The notes: generated by a model not told the origin, from the sequence alone. A DNA stretch of 19,032 nt from Rhodospirillaceae bacterium (GCA_002721775.1 PBLM01000051.1:1-19032), one strand, 5' to 3'. Positions 7,229-15,481 are shown, counted from the stretch's first letter. A program made the numbers and translations.

Positions 7229-10200
7229 TTAGCTGCAGCCTGTCGTGGCACCACAAGTGTTGCATTTCAGGCAGGTGCCATTTCTGACCAGCGTAAAGTT
7301 CTGACATTCAGGACAAGACTCCCCTTCATAGCCTTGTAAGCGTGCTTCTTTACGCCGGCTTTCCATAACATCAGTTGATGTTGCCGGCTCAGCTATTACT
7401 TCGCTAGCGACGGCTTTCGCCAGCCCGGCACCTATTGTTGCTGGTTTCAAGCTAGTTGTGTTTGTATGGTCTGTTGCCAAGCCCTGAACTGCAGAACTTT
7501 CGTTTGAGTACACAACCAATCCTTGTTTGCGAATAAAGCCCCTGCTAGTGACTTTGTTTACCAGTTCAGACTGGGCCTCACCCTCGCCGGTTGTATCCAC
7601 ATCTAGATCATCAGCACTGACATGACCTAAATCATGTCTGTCCAGATAAGAGATGGCCAACTCGCGGAAAGTGTAATCAAGGATAGATGTCGACATTTTG
7701 ATTGCATCGTTCCCTTTTACTATACCTTGTGGTTCAAAACGGGTGAAAGTGAAGGCCTCAACATATTCTTCTAAAGGCACACCATATTGAAGACCAATAG
7801 ATACTGCGATGGCGAAATTATTCATCAGTGAGCGGAAGGCAGCGCCTTCTTTATGCATGTCAATGAAAATTTCACCCAGGCGCCCATCTTCATATTCGCC
7901 TGTCCGCAGATAAACTTTATGCCCACCAACAGAGGCTTTTTGGGTATAGCCTTTGCGTCTGTCAGGTAGCCGGTGACGCTCTTCATTGCGCACAATACGT
8001 TCTACAACCTTTTCGATGATTTGTGTGGCTGGTGTGGCTGCTAACTCATCAATATCTTTGGTTTCGTCTTCATCATCGACAAGGGCAGATGACAGGGGCT
8101 GACTAAGCTTAGAGCCGTCACGGTAAAGTGCATTTGCCTTCAAGCCCAGCTTCCAGCTTTGCATGTAGGCCTCACCACATGCCTGAACCGTTGCATTGTT
8201 CGGCATATTGATTGTTTTAGAAATCGCGCCGGATATGAATGGCTGAGCCGCGGCCATCATGGTAATATGACTATTGACCGACAAGAAGCGTTTGCCAATC
8301 CGCCCACAGACATTCGCACAATCAAATATTGACAGATGCTTATCTTTTATGTGCGGGGCGCCTTCGACAGTCATTGCCCCACAAACATGGATATTTGCAG
8401 CCTCGATTTCCTCTTTTGAAAAGCCCAGTGCTTCAAGCATGTTGAAGTTAAAATCATTCAACTGGTCATCGCTGAAACCAAGAACTTCCTTACAGAACTG
8501 ATCACCTAAACTGAAACGGTTGAAAGCGAACTTGATGTCAAATGCATTTTCAAGTGTGTCTGCAAGCTGTGTTAATACGGAATCTGTGAAGCCCTTTTCT
8601 TTTAAAGCGTTCGGTGAAATTGACTGGCAAGTTTCCAGATTGCCATGACCAACGGCGTAGCGGGTGATATCATCAATCTGGGTCGGTGTATAGCCGAGAC
8701 CTGTCAGAGCCTCAGGAACTACACGATTGATTATTTTGAAATACCCGCCACCGGCCAGTTTCTTGAATTTCACAATGGCGAAGTCAGGTTCAATCCCCGT
8801 GGTATCACAATCCATAACCAATCCGATTGTTCCGGTTGGCGCAATCACGGTGGATTGTGCGTTGCGGTAGCCATATTTTTCACCCAGCTTCAGCGCATCG
8901 TCCCATGCCGCCTTTGCATGCCTGATCATATCTTTATCCGGGCAGTTGGCGTGATCTAGAGGCACGGGCAATACAGACAGATTCTCATAGCCTTTTGTTT
9001 CGCCATAGGCCGCTCGGCGGTGATTTCGCATAACCCGTAACATATGGTCGGCGTTGTCCTTGTAGAGCGGGAACGAACCAGCTTCTGCTGCTAGCTCTGC
9101 TGATGTAGCATATGACCGTCCGGTCATAATGGACGATATAGCTCCACATAAAGCACGCGCTTCGTCACTGTCATATGAATAGCCTGCTGCCATCAGCATG
9201 CCACCAATATTGGCAAAGCCTAGCCCTAGCGTCCTGTAATCATATGATCCCTGCGCAATTTCCTTTGATGGGAATTGCGCCATCAGCACTGATGTTTCGA
9301 GTGTTAATGTCCAAAGTCGGACAGCGTGTTCAAACGTTTCAATATCAAAGCCACCGTCGTCATGCCGGAATTGCATTAGGTTCAATGATGCCAGATTACA
9401 GGCCGTGTCATCCAGAAACATATATTCTGAACAAGGATTTGATGCATTGATCCGCCCCCCTTCAGGACAGGTGTGCCACTCATTAATTGTGGTATCATAT
9501 TGCAGACCTGGATCAGCGCAGGCCCAAGCCGCATGCGCAATTTTATCCCATAACTCAGAAGCCCTCACAGTTTCTGCAACCTTGCCATCTGTTCGCCTGA
9601 TCAGTTCCCAGTCGCTGTTGTCAGCCACCGCATTCAAAAAGGCGTTAGTCACCCTGACGGAGTTATTTGAATTCTGTCCAGCAACTGTCATATAGGCTTC
9701 TGAGTCCCAATCTGTGTCATAGGTCTTGAAACTAATTTCTGTAAACCCCTGCTGTGCGAATTGAATTACACGCTGAACATAATTTTCCGGAATCATGGAT
9801 TTGCGAGCAGAAAGAATTGCTCGCTTGAGATCTTTGTTCGCCTTTGGGTCATATCTGTCTTTGTCATTTAAATTAGCCGCATTTACACATGCTCCCATTA
9901 CTTCTGACATATGTTTCTGGGCTAGTTTTGAACCAGCTACCAAGGCAGCCACTTTTTGTTCTTCCACAACCTTCCAGTCGATATATTCCTTGATGTCGGG
10001 GTGATCTATATCAACCGTGACCATCTTAGCAGCACGCCGAGTGGTACCACCTGACTTTATCGCACCAGCTGCCCGATCACCAATTTTCAGAAAGCTCATC
10101 AGTCCGGAGGACTTACCACCCCCAGACAGGCTTTCCCCGGAACCCCGCAAACGTGAAAAGTTAGAGCCGGTTCCGGACCCATATTTGAATAACCTCGCTT

Positions 10201-10861
10201 CACGGACCCACAGATCCATGATGCCGCCCTCATTGACCAGGTCATCACCAACGGACTGAATAAAACAGGCGTGTGGTTGTGGATGCTCATATGATGACTT
10301 TGATTTTACCATTTTGCCGGTTTTGTAATCTACGTAAAAATGGCCTTGGCTGGGACCGTCAATACCATATGCCCAATGCAAGCCTGTATTAAACCATTGC
10401 GGAGAGTTCGGGGCAGCCATCTGGCAAGCCAACATGTGGCTCATTTCGTCATAATAAGTTTTGGCATCGTCCTCGCTTGAAAAATAGTTCGCTTTCCATG
10501 CCCAGTATGTCCATGTGCCGACAAGCCGGTTAAAGACTTGCTTAGCTGAGGTTTCCCCGCCAAAGCGCTTCTCTTCAGGCAGTTTTTCAAGTGCCTTTGT
10601 ATCTGGCGTAGAGCGCCATAGCCAAGAGGGCACGTCATTTTCTTCAACACGTTTCAGCTTGGCAGCCACGCCGGCTTTACGGAAATATTTCTGGGCTAGG
10701 ATATCTGTTGCGACCTGACTGTATTGTTCGGGGACTTCAATGTTTTTTGCTGAAAAGACCACAGTCCCATCCGGATTTCGGATTTCAGAGGAAGCTGACC
10801 GGAATGGAATCTGCTCATATGCACCCTGACTTGCTGTTGTGAAACGTCTTTCGAATCTCAT
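7229..10861 (-). CDS. nrdJ: Adenosylcobalamin-dependent (class II) ribonucleoside-diphosphate reductase NrdJ
   Basis: This 1,210-residue enzyme reduces ribonucleotides to deoxyribonucleotides using adenosylcobalamin to generate the thiyl radical, so it works with or without oxygen. The start ([10 protein letters not shown], then [11 protein letters not shown]) is typical of the long alphaproteobacterial form. Cys199 in PHACFIQS is the likely N-terminal member of the redox pair, and NPCSEY (475-480) supplies Cys477 and Glu479 of the active-site loop. APTGTIG (674-680) and [10 protein letters not shown] (686-695) are further conserved class II blocks. The tail (1183-1209) carries six cysteines (CPEC, CLKC, CGATTGC) and resembles a zinc-ribbon and redox-relay end. 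GAGG seven bases upstream supports the start. Probable NrdR boxes lie upstream. No B12 riboswitch was seen, consistent with cobalamin being a cofactor rather than the signal here. Confidence 0.97.
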   Translation of the reverse strand: MRFERRFTTASQGAYEQIPFRSASSEIRNPDGTVVFSAKNIEVPEQYSQVATDILAQKYFRKAGVAAKLKRVEENDVPSWLWRSTPDTKALEKLPEEKRFGGETSAKQVFNRLVGTWTYWAWKANYFSSEDDAKTYYDEMSHMLACQMAAPNSPQWFNTGLHWAYGIDGPSQGHFYVDYKTGKMVKSKSSYEHPQPHACFIQSVGDDLVNEGGIMDLWVREARLFKYGSGTGSNFSRLRGSGESLSGGGKSSGLMSFLKIGDRAAGAIKSGGTTRRAAKMVTVDIDHPDIKEYIDWKVVEEQKVAALVAGSKLAQKHMSEVMGACVNAANLNDKDRYDPKANKDLKRAILSARKSMIPENYVQRVIQFAQQGFTEISFKTYDTDWDSEAYMTVAGQNSNNSVRVTNAFLNAVADNSDWELIRRTDGKVAETVRASELWDKIAHAAWACADPGLQYDTTINEWHTCPEGGRINASNPCSEYMFLDDTACNLASLNLMQFRHDDGGFDIETFEHAVRLWTLTLETSVLMAQFPSKEIAQGSYDYRTLGLGFANIGGMLMAAGYSYDSDEARALCGAISSIMTGRSYATSAELAAEAGSFPLYKDNADHMLRVMRNHRRAAYGETKGYENLSVLPVPLDHANCPDKDMIRHAKAAWDDALKLGEKYGYRNAQSTVIAPTGTIGLVMDCDTTGIEPDFAIVKFKKLAGGGYFKIINRVVPEALTGLGYTPTQIDDITRYAVGHGNLETCQSISPNALKEKGFTDSVLTQLADTLENAFDIKFAFNRFSLGDQFCKEVLGFSDDQLNDFNFNMLEALGFSKEEIEAANIHVCGAMTVEGAPHIKDKHLSIFDCANVCGRIGKRFLSVNSHITMMAAAQPFISGAISKTINMPNNATVQACGEAYMQSWKLGLKANALYRDGSKLSQPLSSALVDDEDETKDIDELAATPATQIIEKVVERIVRNEERHRLPDRRKGYTQKASVGGHKVYLRTGEYEDGRLGEIFIDMHKEGAAFRSLMNNFAIAVSIGLQYGVPLEEYVEAFTFTRFEPQGIVKGNDAIKMSTSILDYTFRELAISYLDRHDLGHVSADDLDVDTTGEGEAQSELVNKVTSRGFIRKQGLVVYSNESSAVQGLATDHTNTTSLKPATIGAGLAKAVASEVIAEPATSTDVMESRRKEARLQGYEGESCPECQNFTLVRNGTCLKCNTCGATTGCS

Positions 10862-10932
10862 TTTTGCCCTCTAATTATCATACGTAAAACGAAAAAAAAC
10901 CGCTAGTTAAGCCGCGTTGTTTACAGCTTAAC

Positions 10933-10976
10933 ACACAAGATATAGTCATCACGAGCTCATACGCTACATGATGTAG
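10933..10976. promoter_or_regulatory. Probable NrdR box pair upstream of nrdJ
   Basis: ACACAAGATATAGTCA (10933-10948) matches the published NrdR box consensus ACACwAtATaTwGtgt at 13 of 16 positions. A second, weaker site at 10961-10976 matches about 10 of 16 and contains the inverted repeat CTACAT-G-ATGTAG. The centres are about 29-30 bases apart, close to the three-turn spacing usual for tandem NrdR boxes. NrdR is the ATP/dATP-sensing repressor of ribonucleotide reductase genes, so finding boxes upstream of nrdJ fits. The nrdR gene is not in this window. The first box is the stronger evidence. Confidence 0.55.
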
Positions 10977-11003
10977 GGCACACATGCAATCATTCTGCGG
11001 CCG

Positions 11004-11031
11004 TTTTTTTGACTTTTTTTTGACTTTTTTT
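11004..11031. repeat. Three phased T-tracts (predicted curved DNA)
   Basis: T7 (11004-11010), T8 (11014-11021) and T7 (11025-11031) are separated by GAC each time. Their centres are 10.5 bases apart, exactly one helical turn, which is the classical arrangement for intrinsic curvature. The tracts lie between the NrdR boxes and the forward promoter. On the minus strand they are A-tracts upstream of nrdJ. Confidence 0.7.
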
Positions 11032-11052
11032 GCGTTTAACAACTTGACTTTT

Positions 11053-11082
11053 CCAGAAGTAAAGGCATGTCACATCTTCTGG
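11053..11082. promoter_or_regulatory. Inverted repeat upstream of the NDUFA12 promoter, possible operator
   Basis: CCAGAAG (11053-11059) and CTTCTGG (11076-11082) are perfect inverted arms whose centres are 23 bases apart, about two helical turns. The second arm ends six bases before the predicted -35 box, a usual place for an activator dimer. No known regulator is recognised from this sequence. Confidence 0.35.
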
Positions 11083-11088
11083 TTTTGG

Positions 11089-11117
11089 TTGTCAAAATCG
11101 TTGTCCCAGACTATAAC
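11089..11117 (+). promoter_or_regulatory. Predicted sigma70-type promoter for the NDUFA12-MCE-DUF2155 operon
   Basis: TTGTCA (11089-11094) and TATAAC (11112-11117) match the -35 and -10 consensus at five of six bases each, with the optimal 17-base spacer. Transcription would begin near 11124 and give a leader of about 80 bases. Confidence 0.6.
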
Positions 11118-11203
11118 CTGTGTGAGCGTCATGTGAATGTGAGAAGGGATGTCTATGCGCAAAGAAGGCGTAATTTTGGTGTCTGGATGTAGGTGGACAA
11201 AAG

Positions 11204-11557
11204 ATGCATTTAATTTCTAAACTGATGATCAGGCTGACAGCGCAGAAAGTCGGTCAAGATGAATTTGGCAATCAGTATTTTGAAACGCGCAAGTCCCGCC
11301 GTGGACAGCGCAAAAGAAGGTACGTATTGTACAAAGGACAGGTTGAGGCAAGTAAGGTGCCATCAGATTGGCATGGCTGGTTACATCATACGGAGCAGCT
11401 ACCGCCACCTGAAACAGGTTACGCCGAGCATGACTGGCAGCAGGAACATCTCCCAAATCTGACTGGAACTAAATATGCCTACAGGCCAGCCGGACATGTG
11501 CTGAAAGGGGGGCGGCGCAACAAAGCAACCGGTGATTACGAGGCCTGGACACCTTAA
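11204..11557 (+). CDS. NADH:ubiquinone oxidoreductase accessory subunit, NDUFA12 family
   Basis: This 117-residue protein is the bacterial counterpart of mitochondrial complex I subunit B17.2/NDUFA12, a supernumerary subunit at the membrane-arm/peripheral-arm junction that is largely restricted to Alphaproteobacteria among bacteria. The signature WHGWLHH is at 56-62, PNLTGT at 84-89, YRPAGHVLKGG at 93-103 and the ending GDYEAWTP at 110-117. The N-terminus is short, lacking some of the leading segment common in relatives. The start is nevertheless well supported by AGGTGG seven bases upstream. The structural nuo genes are not nearby. The gene heads an apparent operon with the MCE and DUF2155 genes. 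Confidence 0.93.
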   Translation: MHLISKLMIRLTAQKVGQDEFGNQYFETRKSRRGQRKRRYVLYKGQVEASKVPSDWHGWLHHTEQLPPPETGYAEHDWQQEHLPNLTGTKYAYRPAGHVLKGGRRNKATGDYEAWTP

Positions 11558-11595
11558 AGCCAATTGATCTGGCAGACAATAAAGAGGTAGCAATT

Positions 11596-12042
11596 TTGAG
11601 ACGAAGCACACTGGAAATTCTAATGGGACTGGTCGTTCTGGCTGGAGCCGCTATATTTGCCACGCTGGTGTATCAGGCCTCTGACATTAAATCAGCGAAC
11701 GGCTATCTGATCCATGCTGAATTTGGCACGACAGGCGGGCTGTCGGTTGGCGATGAAGTGCGGCTGTCTGGTATAAAGGTGGGTCAGATTGTTGGGCAAT
11801 CTCTAGATCCGGTCACTTATTCTGCGCGCATAGATATGCGGATAGAGGACGCGGTGAAACTGCCAGCAGATACATCAGCACGGATTACAGCTGCTTCGCT
11901 TTTGGGTGGCAACTTTCTTGAACTTCTACCTGGTGCTGATGATGGCCTCATGCCTGAAGGTACTGTTATATTCGATACGCGTGACCCAGTCAGCCTATCT
12001 GACTTGCTTGGCAAGATTGTTTTCCAGGGTAATGACAGTTGA
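11596..12042 (+). CDS. mlaD: MlaD-like MCE-domain lipid-transport protein
   Basis: This 148-residue protein has one N-terminal membrane helix (about residues 8-28) followed by a single MCE domain (about 37-113, with FGTTGGLSVGDEVRLSGIKV and ASLLGGNFLEL). Such proteins form hexameric rings in the periplasm that bind phospholipid and serve the Mla pathway for outer-membrane lipid asymmetry. The start codon is TTG, chosen because AGAGG lies eight bases upstream and because the first internal ATG would cut into the membrane helix. It lies 38 bases after the NDUFA12 gene and its stop overlaps the start of the DUF2155 gene. The ABC permease (MlaE) and ATPase (MlaF) usually associated with it are not in this window. 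Confidence 0.88.
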   Translation: MRRSTLEILMGLVVLAGAAIFATLVYQASDIKSANGYLIHAEFGTTGGLSVGDEVRLSGIKVGQIVGQSLDPVTYSARIDMRIEDAVKLPADTSARITAASLLGGNFLELLPGADDGLMPEGTVIFDTRDPVSLSDLLGKIVFQGNDS

Positions 12043-12430
12043 ACGGCTGAACAGGGTTGGCCTGTTTGTCAGCATAGCGATGAGCTTTTTGGTGAGCGAA
12101 GCACAAGCCAATAGCTGGTTGTCGTCTGAACAGGCTTTTCTGCAGACACTAGACAAGATAACAGCACGGATTGCCACAGTTCCAATAACTTTGAATCAGC
12201 CTTTTCAATTCGGCACACTCGAAATTGAACTGAAACATTGCGCTTTTACCCCGCCCGAAGTTCCTCCTGAGGCTGCTGCTTTTCTGGAAATAAGGGATGT
12301 TGGTTTTGTTGATTATGAAAAGTCTGACAAAATTACAGTTTTTTCAGGGTGGATGTTTGCTTCAAGCCCTGCTGTGTCTTCATTGGAACATCCTGTCTAT
12401 GATGTGACGCTTCTGGCATGTGCCAAGTGA
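12032..12430 (+). CDS. DUF2155 domain-containing exported protein
   Basis: This 132-residue protein has a signal peptide of about 26 residues (hydrophobic core, then AQA before Asn) and a DUF2155 domain. Characteristic blocks are LDKITARIATV (40-50), FGTLEIELKHC (60-70), AAAFLEIRDV (81-90), FSGWMFASSPAVSSLEHPVY (104-123) and a final Cys130. Cys70 and Cys130 are the only cysteines and could form a disulfide in the periplasm. The function of the family is unknown. Its start codon lies inside the end of the mlaD-like gene, which suggests translational coupling. The frame stays open further upstream, but that extension overlaps mlaD and would bury the signal peptide. Its last 34 bases overlap the end of aat on the other strand. 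Confidence 0.88.
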   Translation: MTVERLNRVGLFVSIAMSFLVSEAQANSWLSSEQAFLQTLDKITARIATVPITLNQPFQFGTLEIELKHCAFTPPEVPPEAAAFLEIRDVGFVDYEKSDKITVFSGWMFASSPAVSSLEHPVYDVTLLACAK

Positions 12431-13059
12431 GCGAAAACATCGTTAGCGGTTGCTGTGAACGGCCAATTTCGATGCGTTTGCAGGGCTTGATTCAGTAAGG
12501 AGCGGAACTGATCTTTGGGGATTTCAACTAACCCGAACTGCAGCAGATGTGTACTACTGAACTGTGCATCAAGAAGTGAAAAGCCAGCATGGTACAGCCT
12601 AGCCATTAAATGTGCCAGCGCCAGTTTGGAGGCGTTGCTAGCGCGTGAAAACATTGATTCACCAAAAAAGGCCGCGCCGAGATGAATGCCATACAGGCCG
12701 CCAATGAGCTGTTGGGCATTCCAAACTTCCACAGAATGGGCAAACCCCATTTTATGTAAGCTTAGATAAAGTCGTTTAATTTCCGGGTTGATCCAGCTGT
12801 TTTGCCGTCCCTCCCGGATTTCAGCACACCCCTCAATTACCCCGCGAAAGTCCCGGTCTAGTGTTACTGTCCACTGTGTATGTCGGGTCAGCTTTAATAG
12901 CTTTTTCGGAATATGTGGCGGGCAGACAGGAATAATGCCGCGTATATCCGGCTCATAAAAATAAATATCGTCAGAATCATATGCTGCAGCCATTGGAAAT
13001 ACACCAATGCTGTATGCCTTGATAATGGTTTCTGGTGAATAGATGAAGCGCTCCGCCAT
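12397..13059 (-). CDS. aat: Leucyl/phenylalanyl-tRNA--protein transferase Aat
   Basis: This 220-residue cytoplasmic enzyme transfers Leu or Phe from charged tRNA to the N-terminal Lys or Arg of proteins, creating degrons for ClpS-ClpA-ClpP. Conserved blocks are YSIGVFPMA (16-24), WINPEI (89-94), HSVEVW (108-113), GGLYG (120-124), FFGESMF (131-137), NASKLAL (142-148) and LLDAQ (162-166). Glu134, Asp164 and Gln166 align with the catalytically important E156, D186 and Q188 of the E. coli enzyme at a constant offset of 22, so the enzyme should be active. GAGG seven bases upstream, inside the end of accC, gives the ribosome binding site. It is probably the last gene of a minus-strand operon. Its 3' end overlaps the DUF2155 gene tail-to-tail. 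Confidence 0.96.
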   Translation of the reverse strand: MAERFIYSPETIIKAYSIGVFPMAAAYDSDDIYFYEPDIRGIIPVCPPHIPKKLLKLTRHTQWTVTLDRDFRGVIEGCAEIREGRQNSWINPEIKRLYLSLHKMGFAHSVEVWNAQQLIGGLYGIHLGAAFFGESMFSRASNASKLALAHLMARLYHAGFSLLDAQFSSTHLLQFGLVEIPKDQFRSLLNQALQTHRNWPFTATANDVFAHLAHARSVTS

Positions 13060-13068
13060 TCATTTCCC

Positions 13069-14427
13069 TCAGTTGTTGCGCCAGTCACCAGCTGCGAAAA
13101 ATTCCTTTTCAAGCCACTTGATCGAATAATTCCCCGAGACAATAGCAGGCTCATCAATAAGGCGTTTATGAAGCTCTAAGGTTGTCGGAATTGGTTCTAT
13201 CACAAATTCCTGTAATGCTAGTCGCAGCCGCGCAAGTGCATTTTCACGGTCACGGCCATGCACAATTAATTTTGCTATAAGACTGTCATAATAAGGTGGA
13301 ATTCGGTAGCCGGAATAGAGCACTGTATCAACACGAATGCCCGCACCTCCTGAAGGATGGTAAAAATTTACTATTCCAGGCGTTGGCGCGAAAGTTTCCG
13401 GATGTTCAGCGTTAATACGGCATTCAATAGCATGACCCTCAAACTGAACATCTTCTTGTGTGAAAGGCAGGCTTTGTCCTGCGGCAATACAGATTTGTTC
13501 ACGCACCAGGTCAATGCCTGTGATGGCTTCAGTAATTGGGTGTTCGACCTGAAGTCGTGTATTCATTTCAATGAAGAAAAATTCATCATCCTGAAATAAA
13601 AATTCCATGGTGCCTACTCCAAGATAACCCATTTCAAGAGTGGCCTTGACAGCAATTTCGCCAATATGTTGGCGCTGACTCTGCGTAATTGCTGGTGATG
13701 GTGCTTCTTCAAACAGCTTCTGATGGCGGCGTTGCACAGAACATTCACGTTCGCCCAAATGGACGGCATTTCCATGCGAATCAGCGATCACCTGGACTTC
13801 AATATGGCGTGGATTATTTAAATACCGTTCAAGATAAATCGTGTCATCACCAAAGGCTGCTTTTGCTTCCGAACGGGCGGAGAAAAAAGCTTCTGCTAAC
13901 TCATCTGCTGAATTCGCAACCTTCATGCCACGCCCACCACCACCTGAAGCGGCTTTGACTAGCAGAGGAAAACCAATATCGCCAGCAAGTTTTTCTGCTT
14001 CTTCAATTGTGTCAACAGCGCCAGGAGAACCTGGCACCAAAGGCAACCCTGCCTTGGCAGCTGTTATCTTAGCCTGAACCTTATCCCCCATCAGGCGGAT
14101 ATGTTCTGGCTCAGGTCCTATAAAAACGAGTCCATGTGCTTGGACTATCGATGCAAAATCTGCATTTTCAGCCAGAAAGCCTACACCCGGGTGAACAGCG
14201 TCACAGCCTGTAACAGCGGCAGCAGAGACCAGATTAGGTATGTTCAGGTAAGACTGCCCAGCCGCAGGGGGGCCGATACAAACCGATTCATCTGCAAGCC
14301 TGACCGGCATGGACTCAGCATCAGCTGTTGAATGGACAATCACTGTCTGAATGCCCATTTCTTTGCAGGCCCGTAAAACCCGCAATGCAACATCGCCTCT
14401 ATTAGCAATAAGTATTTTTTTGAACAT
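13069..14427 (-). CDS. accC: Acetyl-CoA carboxylase biotin carboxylase subunit AccC
   Basis: This 452-residue ATP-grasp enzyme carboxylates biotin on AccB, the first half-reaction of acetyl-CoA carboxylase and the entry to fatty acid synthesis. It begins MFKKILIANRGDVALRV. Key residues are present one position before their E. coli numbers: Lys116, Lys158, the glycine-rich GGGGRGM (162-168), Lys237, Glu275, Glu287 and Arg291 in EMNTRLQVEHP. The length is normal for the family and there is no fused biotinyl domain, so this is the acetyl-CoA rather than a propionyl-CoA or pyruvate carboxylase type. The start lies only two bases after the accB stop and has no good ribosome binding site of its own, which suggests translational coupling to accB. 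Confidence 0.97.
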   Translation of the reverse strand: MFKKILIANRGDVALRVLRACKEMGIQTVIVHSTADAESMPVRLADESVCIGPPAAGQSYLNIPNLVSAAAVTGCDAVHPGVGFLAENADFASIVQAHGLVFIGPEPEHIRLMGDKVQAKITAAKAGLPLVPGSPGAVDTIEEAEKLAGDIGFPLLVKAASGGGGRGMKVANSADELAEAFFSARSEAKAAFGDDTIYLERYLNNPRHIEVQVIADSHGNAVHLGERECSVQRRHQKLFEEAPSPAITQSQRQHIGEIAVKATLEMGYLGVGTMEFLFQDDEFFFIEMNTRLQVEHPITEAITGIDLVREQICIAAGQSLPFTQEDVQFEGHAIECRINAEHPETFAPTPGIVNFYHPSGGAGIRVDTVLYSGYRIPPYYDSLIAKLIVHGRDRENALARLRLALQEFVIEPIPTTLELHKRLIDEPAIVSGNYSIKWLEKEFFAAGDWRNN

Positions 14428-14429
14428 AG

Positions 14430-14936
14430 TTATTCTATTATGGCAAGGGGCTGATCAAATTCTATTGGCTGTGCATTTTCGACAAGAATTTTTGTAACTT
14501 TGCCATCTGATGATGCGGTAATCGGGTTCATGACTTTCATCGCTTCAACGATAAACAGAGTTTGCCCCTTTTTCACGGCATCACCTTCATTGATGAAATT
14601 GGCTGCGCCCGGTTCGGGCGCGCGGTATACAGTGCCAACCATCGGCGATAGGACCGCACCTTCATGAGCAGAAAAATCAGAAGATGTTGTATTTGTGCTA
14701 GTCTCTCTTGCGGCTCCTGGTGCCGGAGCAGCCGAAGGTGCGGCTTGTTGAGCAACTGAGCCAACAACCTGCTGTGGCATGGCCACAATTTGCTGGCCTG
14801 TTTGACCACGCGCAAGTCTGATAGATATATCATCTGTTTCCAGCTCGAGTTCAGTGAGCTCTTTTTCATCGAAAATCTCGGCCAATTCCCGCACCAACTT
14901 TGTTTCGGTGGTGAAAGGTTTTGCTTTTGGTGTCAT
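14430..14936 (-). CDS. accB: Biotin carboxyl carrier protein of acetyl-CoA carboxylase AccB
   Basis: This 168-residue carrier shuttles carboxybiotin between AccC and the carboxyltransferase. An N-terminal helical segment (about 11-45) leads through an Ala/Pro/Ser-rich linker (about 60-88) to the biotinyl domain. There EAMKVM places the biotinylated lysine at 134. SPMVGTVYRAPEPGA (97-111) contains the protruding 'thumb' typical of acetyl-CoA carboxylase carriers. The upstream ribosome binding site is weak (a GAG just before the ATG). It sits 33 bases after aroQ and two bases before accC. The aroQ-accB-accC order is common in Proteobacteria. The carboxyltransferase genes accA and accD are not in the window. 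Confidence 0.96.
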   Translation of the reverse strand: MTPKAKPFTTETKLVRELAEIFDEKELTELELETDDISIRLARGQTGQQIVAMPQQVVGSVAQQAAPSAAPAPGAARETSTNTTSSDFSAHEGAVLSPMVGTVYRAPEPGAANFINEGDAVKKGQTLFIVEAMKVMNPITASSDGKVTKILVENAQPIEFDQPLAIIE

Positions 14937-14969
14937 GCTCTTTACTTTCTGATTTTCTGAAAATTAGGA

Positions 14970-15419
14970 CTAGTCAAGCAAGTCATTTGCGGCGCGAACG
15001 GCAAGCAGATAAGAGTTCACACCCAATCCAATAATAATACCATTACAAACTGCCGAAATGTGGCTCTTATGCCTGAACTGCTCACGCTTCATTACGTTAG
15101 AGACATGTACTTCTATCTTTGGACCTGAGAACAGAGATAAGGCATCACGAAGAGCAACCGAGGTATGGGTATAGGCAGCAGCATTTATCACGATAGCTCT
15201 GGCGGCATCCGCAGTACCAGCGCGTCCAGCATTTTGAATGGCTGTAACCAGCTCTCCTTCATGATTCGATTGGAAACAGCGACAGGACTTCCCAAGTTTT
15301 GAACATAAAGCACCAATTTTTTCCTCATGGTCAGCAAGTGTGTCCTCACCGTAAATTTCAGGCTCTCGCAAGCCGAACATATTCAGATTTGGTCCATTAA
15401 TAACAAGAATATCATTCAT
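14970..15419 (-). CDS. aroQ: Type II 3-dehydroquinate dehydratase AroQ
   Basis: This 149-residue enzyme converts 3-dehydroquinate to 3-dehydroshikimate in the shikimate pathway and forms dodecamers. The type II signature is clear: GPNLNMFGLREPEIYG (9-24) with catalytic Tyr23, VINAAAYTHTSVALRDAL (77-94) with Asn79 and His85, and EVHVSNVMKREQFRHKS (103-119) with His105 and Arg112. The frame opens 15 codons earlier (15464), but the Met at 15419 matches the normal family start and has AGGG nine bases upstream. It lies 62 bases downstream of the DsbA-like gene and 33 bases upstream of accB, in the same direction as both. Confidence 0.95.
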   Translation of the reverse strand: MNDILVINGPNLNMFGLREPEIYGEDTLADHEEKIGALCSKLGKSCRCFQSNHEGELVTAIQNAGRAGTADAARAIVINAAAYTHTSVALRDALSLFSGPKIEVHVSNVMKREQFRHKSHISAVCNGIIIGLGVNSYLLAVRAANDLLD

Positions 15420-15481
15420 TTTACTGGCCCTAAATACAAATTTTGCAGAAAACATGCTTTTCAAGCGCTTGCTGGGTAATC

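Larger units (their letters stand above)
10862..11203. other. Divergent regulatory region between nrdJ and the NDUFA12 gene
   Basis: These 342 bases hold no credible gene. They contain, in order, two likely NrdR boxes near nrdJ, three helically phased T-tracts, an inverted repeat with 7-base arms, a sigma70-type promoter pointing at the NDUFA12 gene, and a 5' leader of about 80 bases. A clear -35/-10 pair for nrdJ itself could not be picked out. Confidence 0.6.

Noticed and set aside
9175..9695. Plus-strand open frames opposite nrdJ
   Set aside because: They are shadows of the highly conserved nrdJ coding sequence with no family resemblance or start signals.
10862..11203. Cobalamin riboswitch upstream of nrdJ
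   Set aside because: No B12-box-like conserved core or multi-stem arrangement could be recognised in this region.
11906..12031. 42-codon upstream extension of the DUF2155 gene
   Set aside because: It overlaps the MCE domain coding sequence in another frame; the Met at 12032 begins a proper signal peptide.
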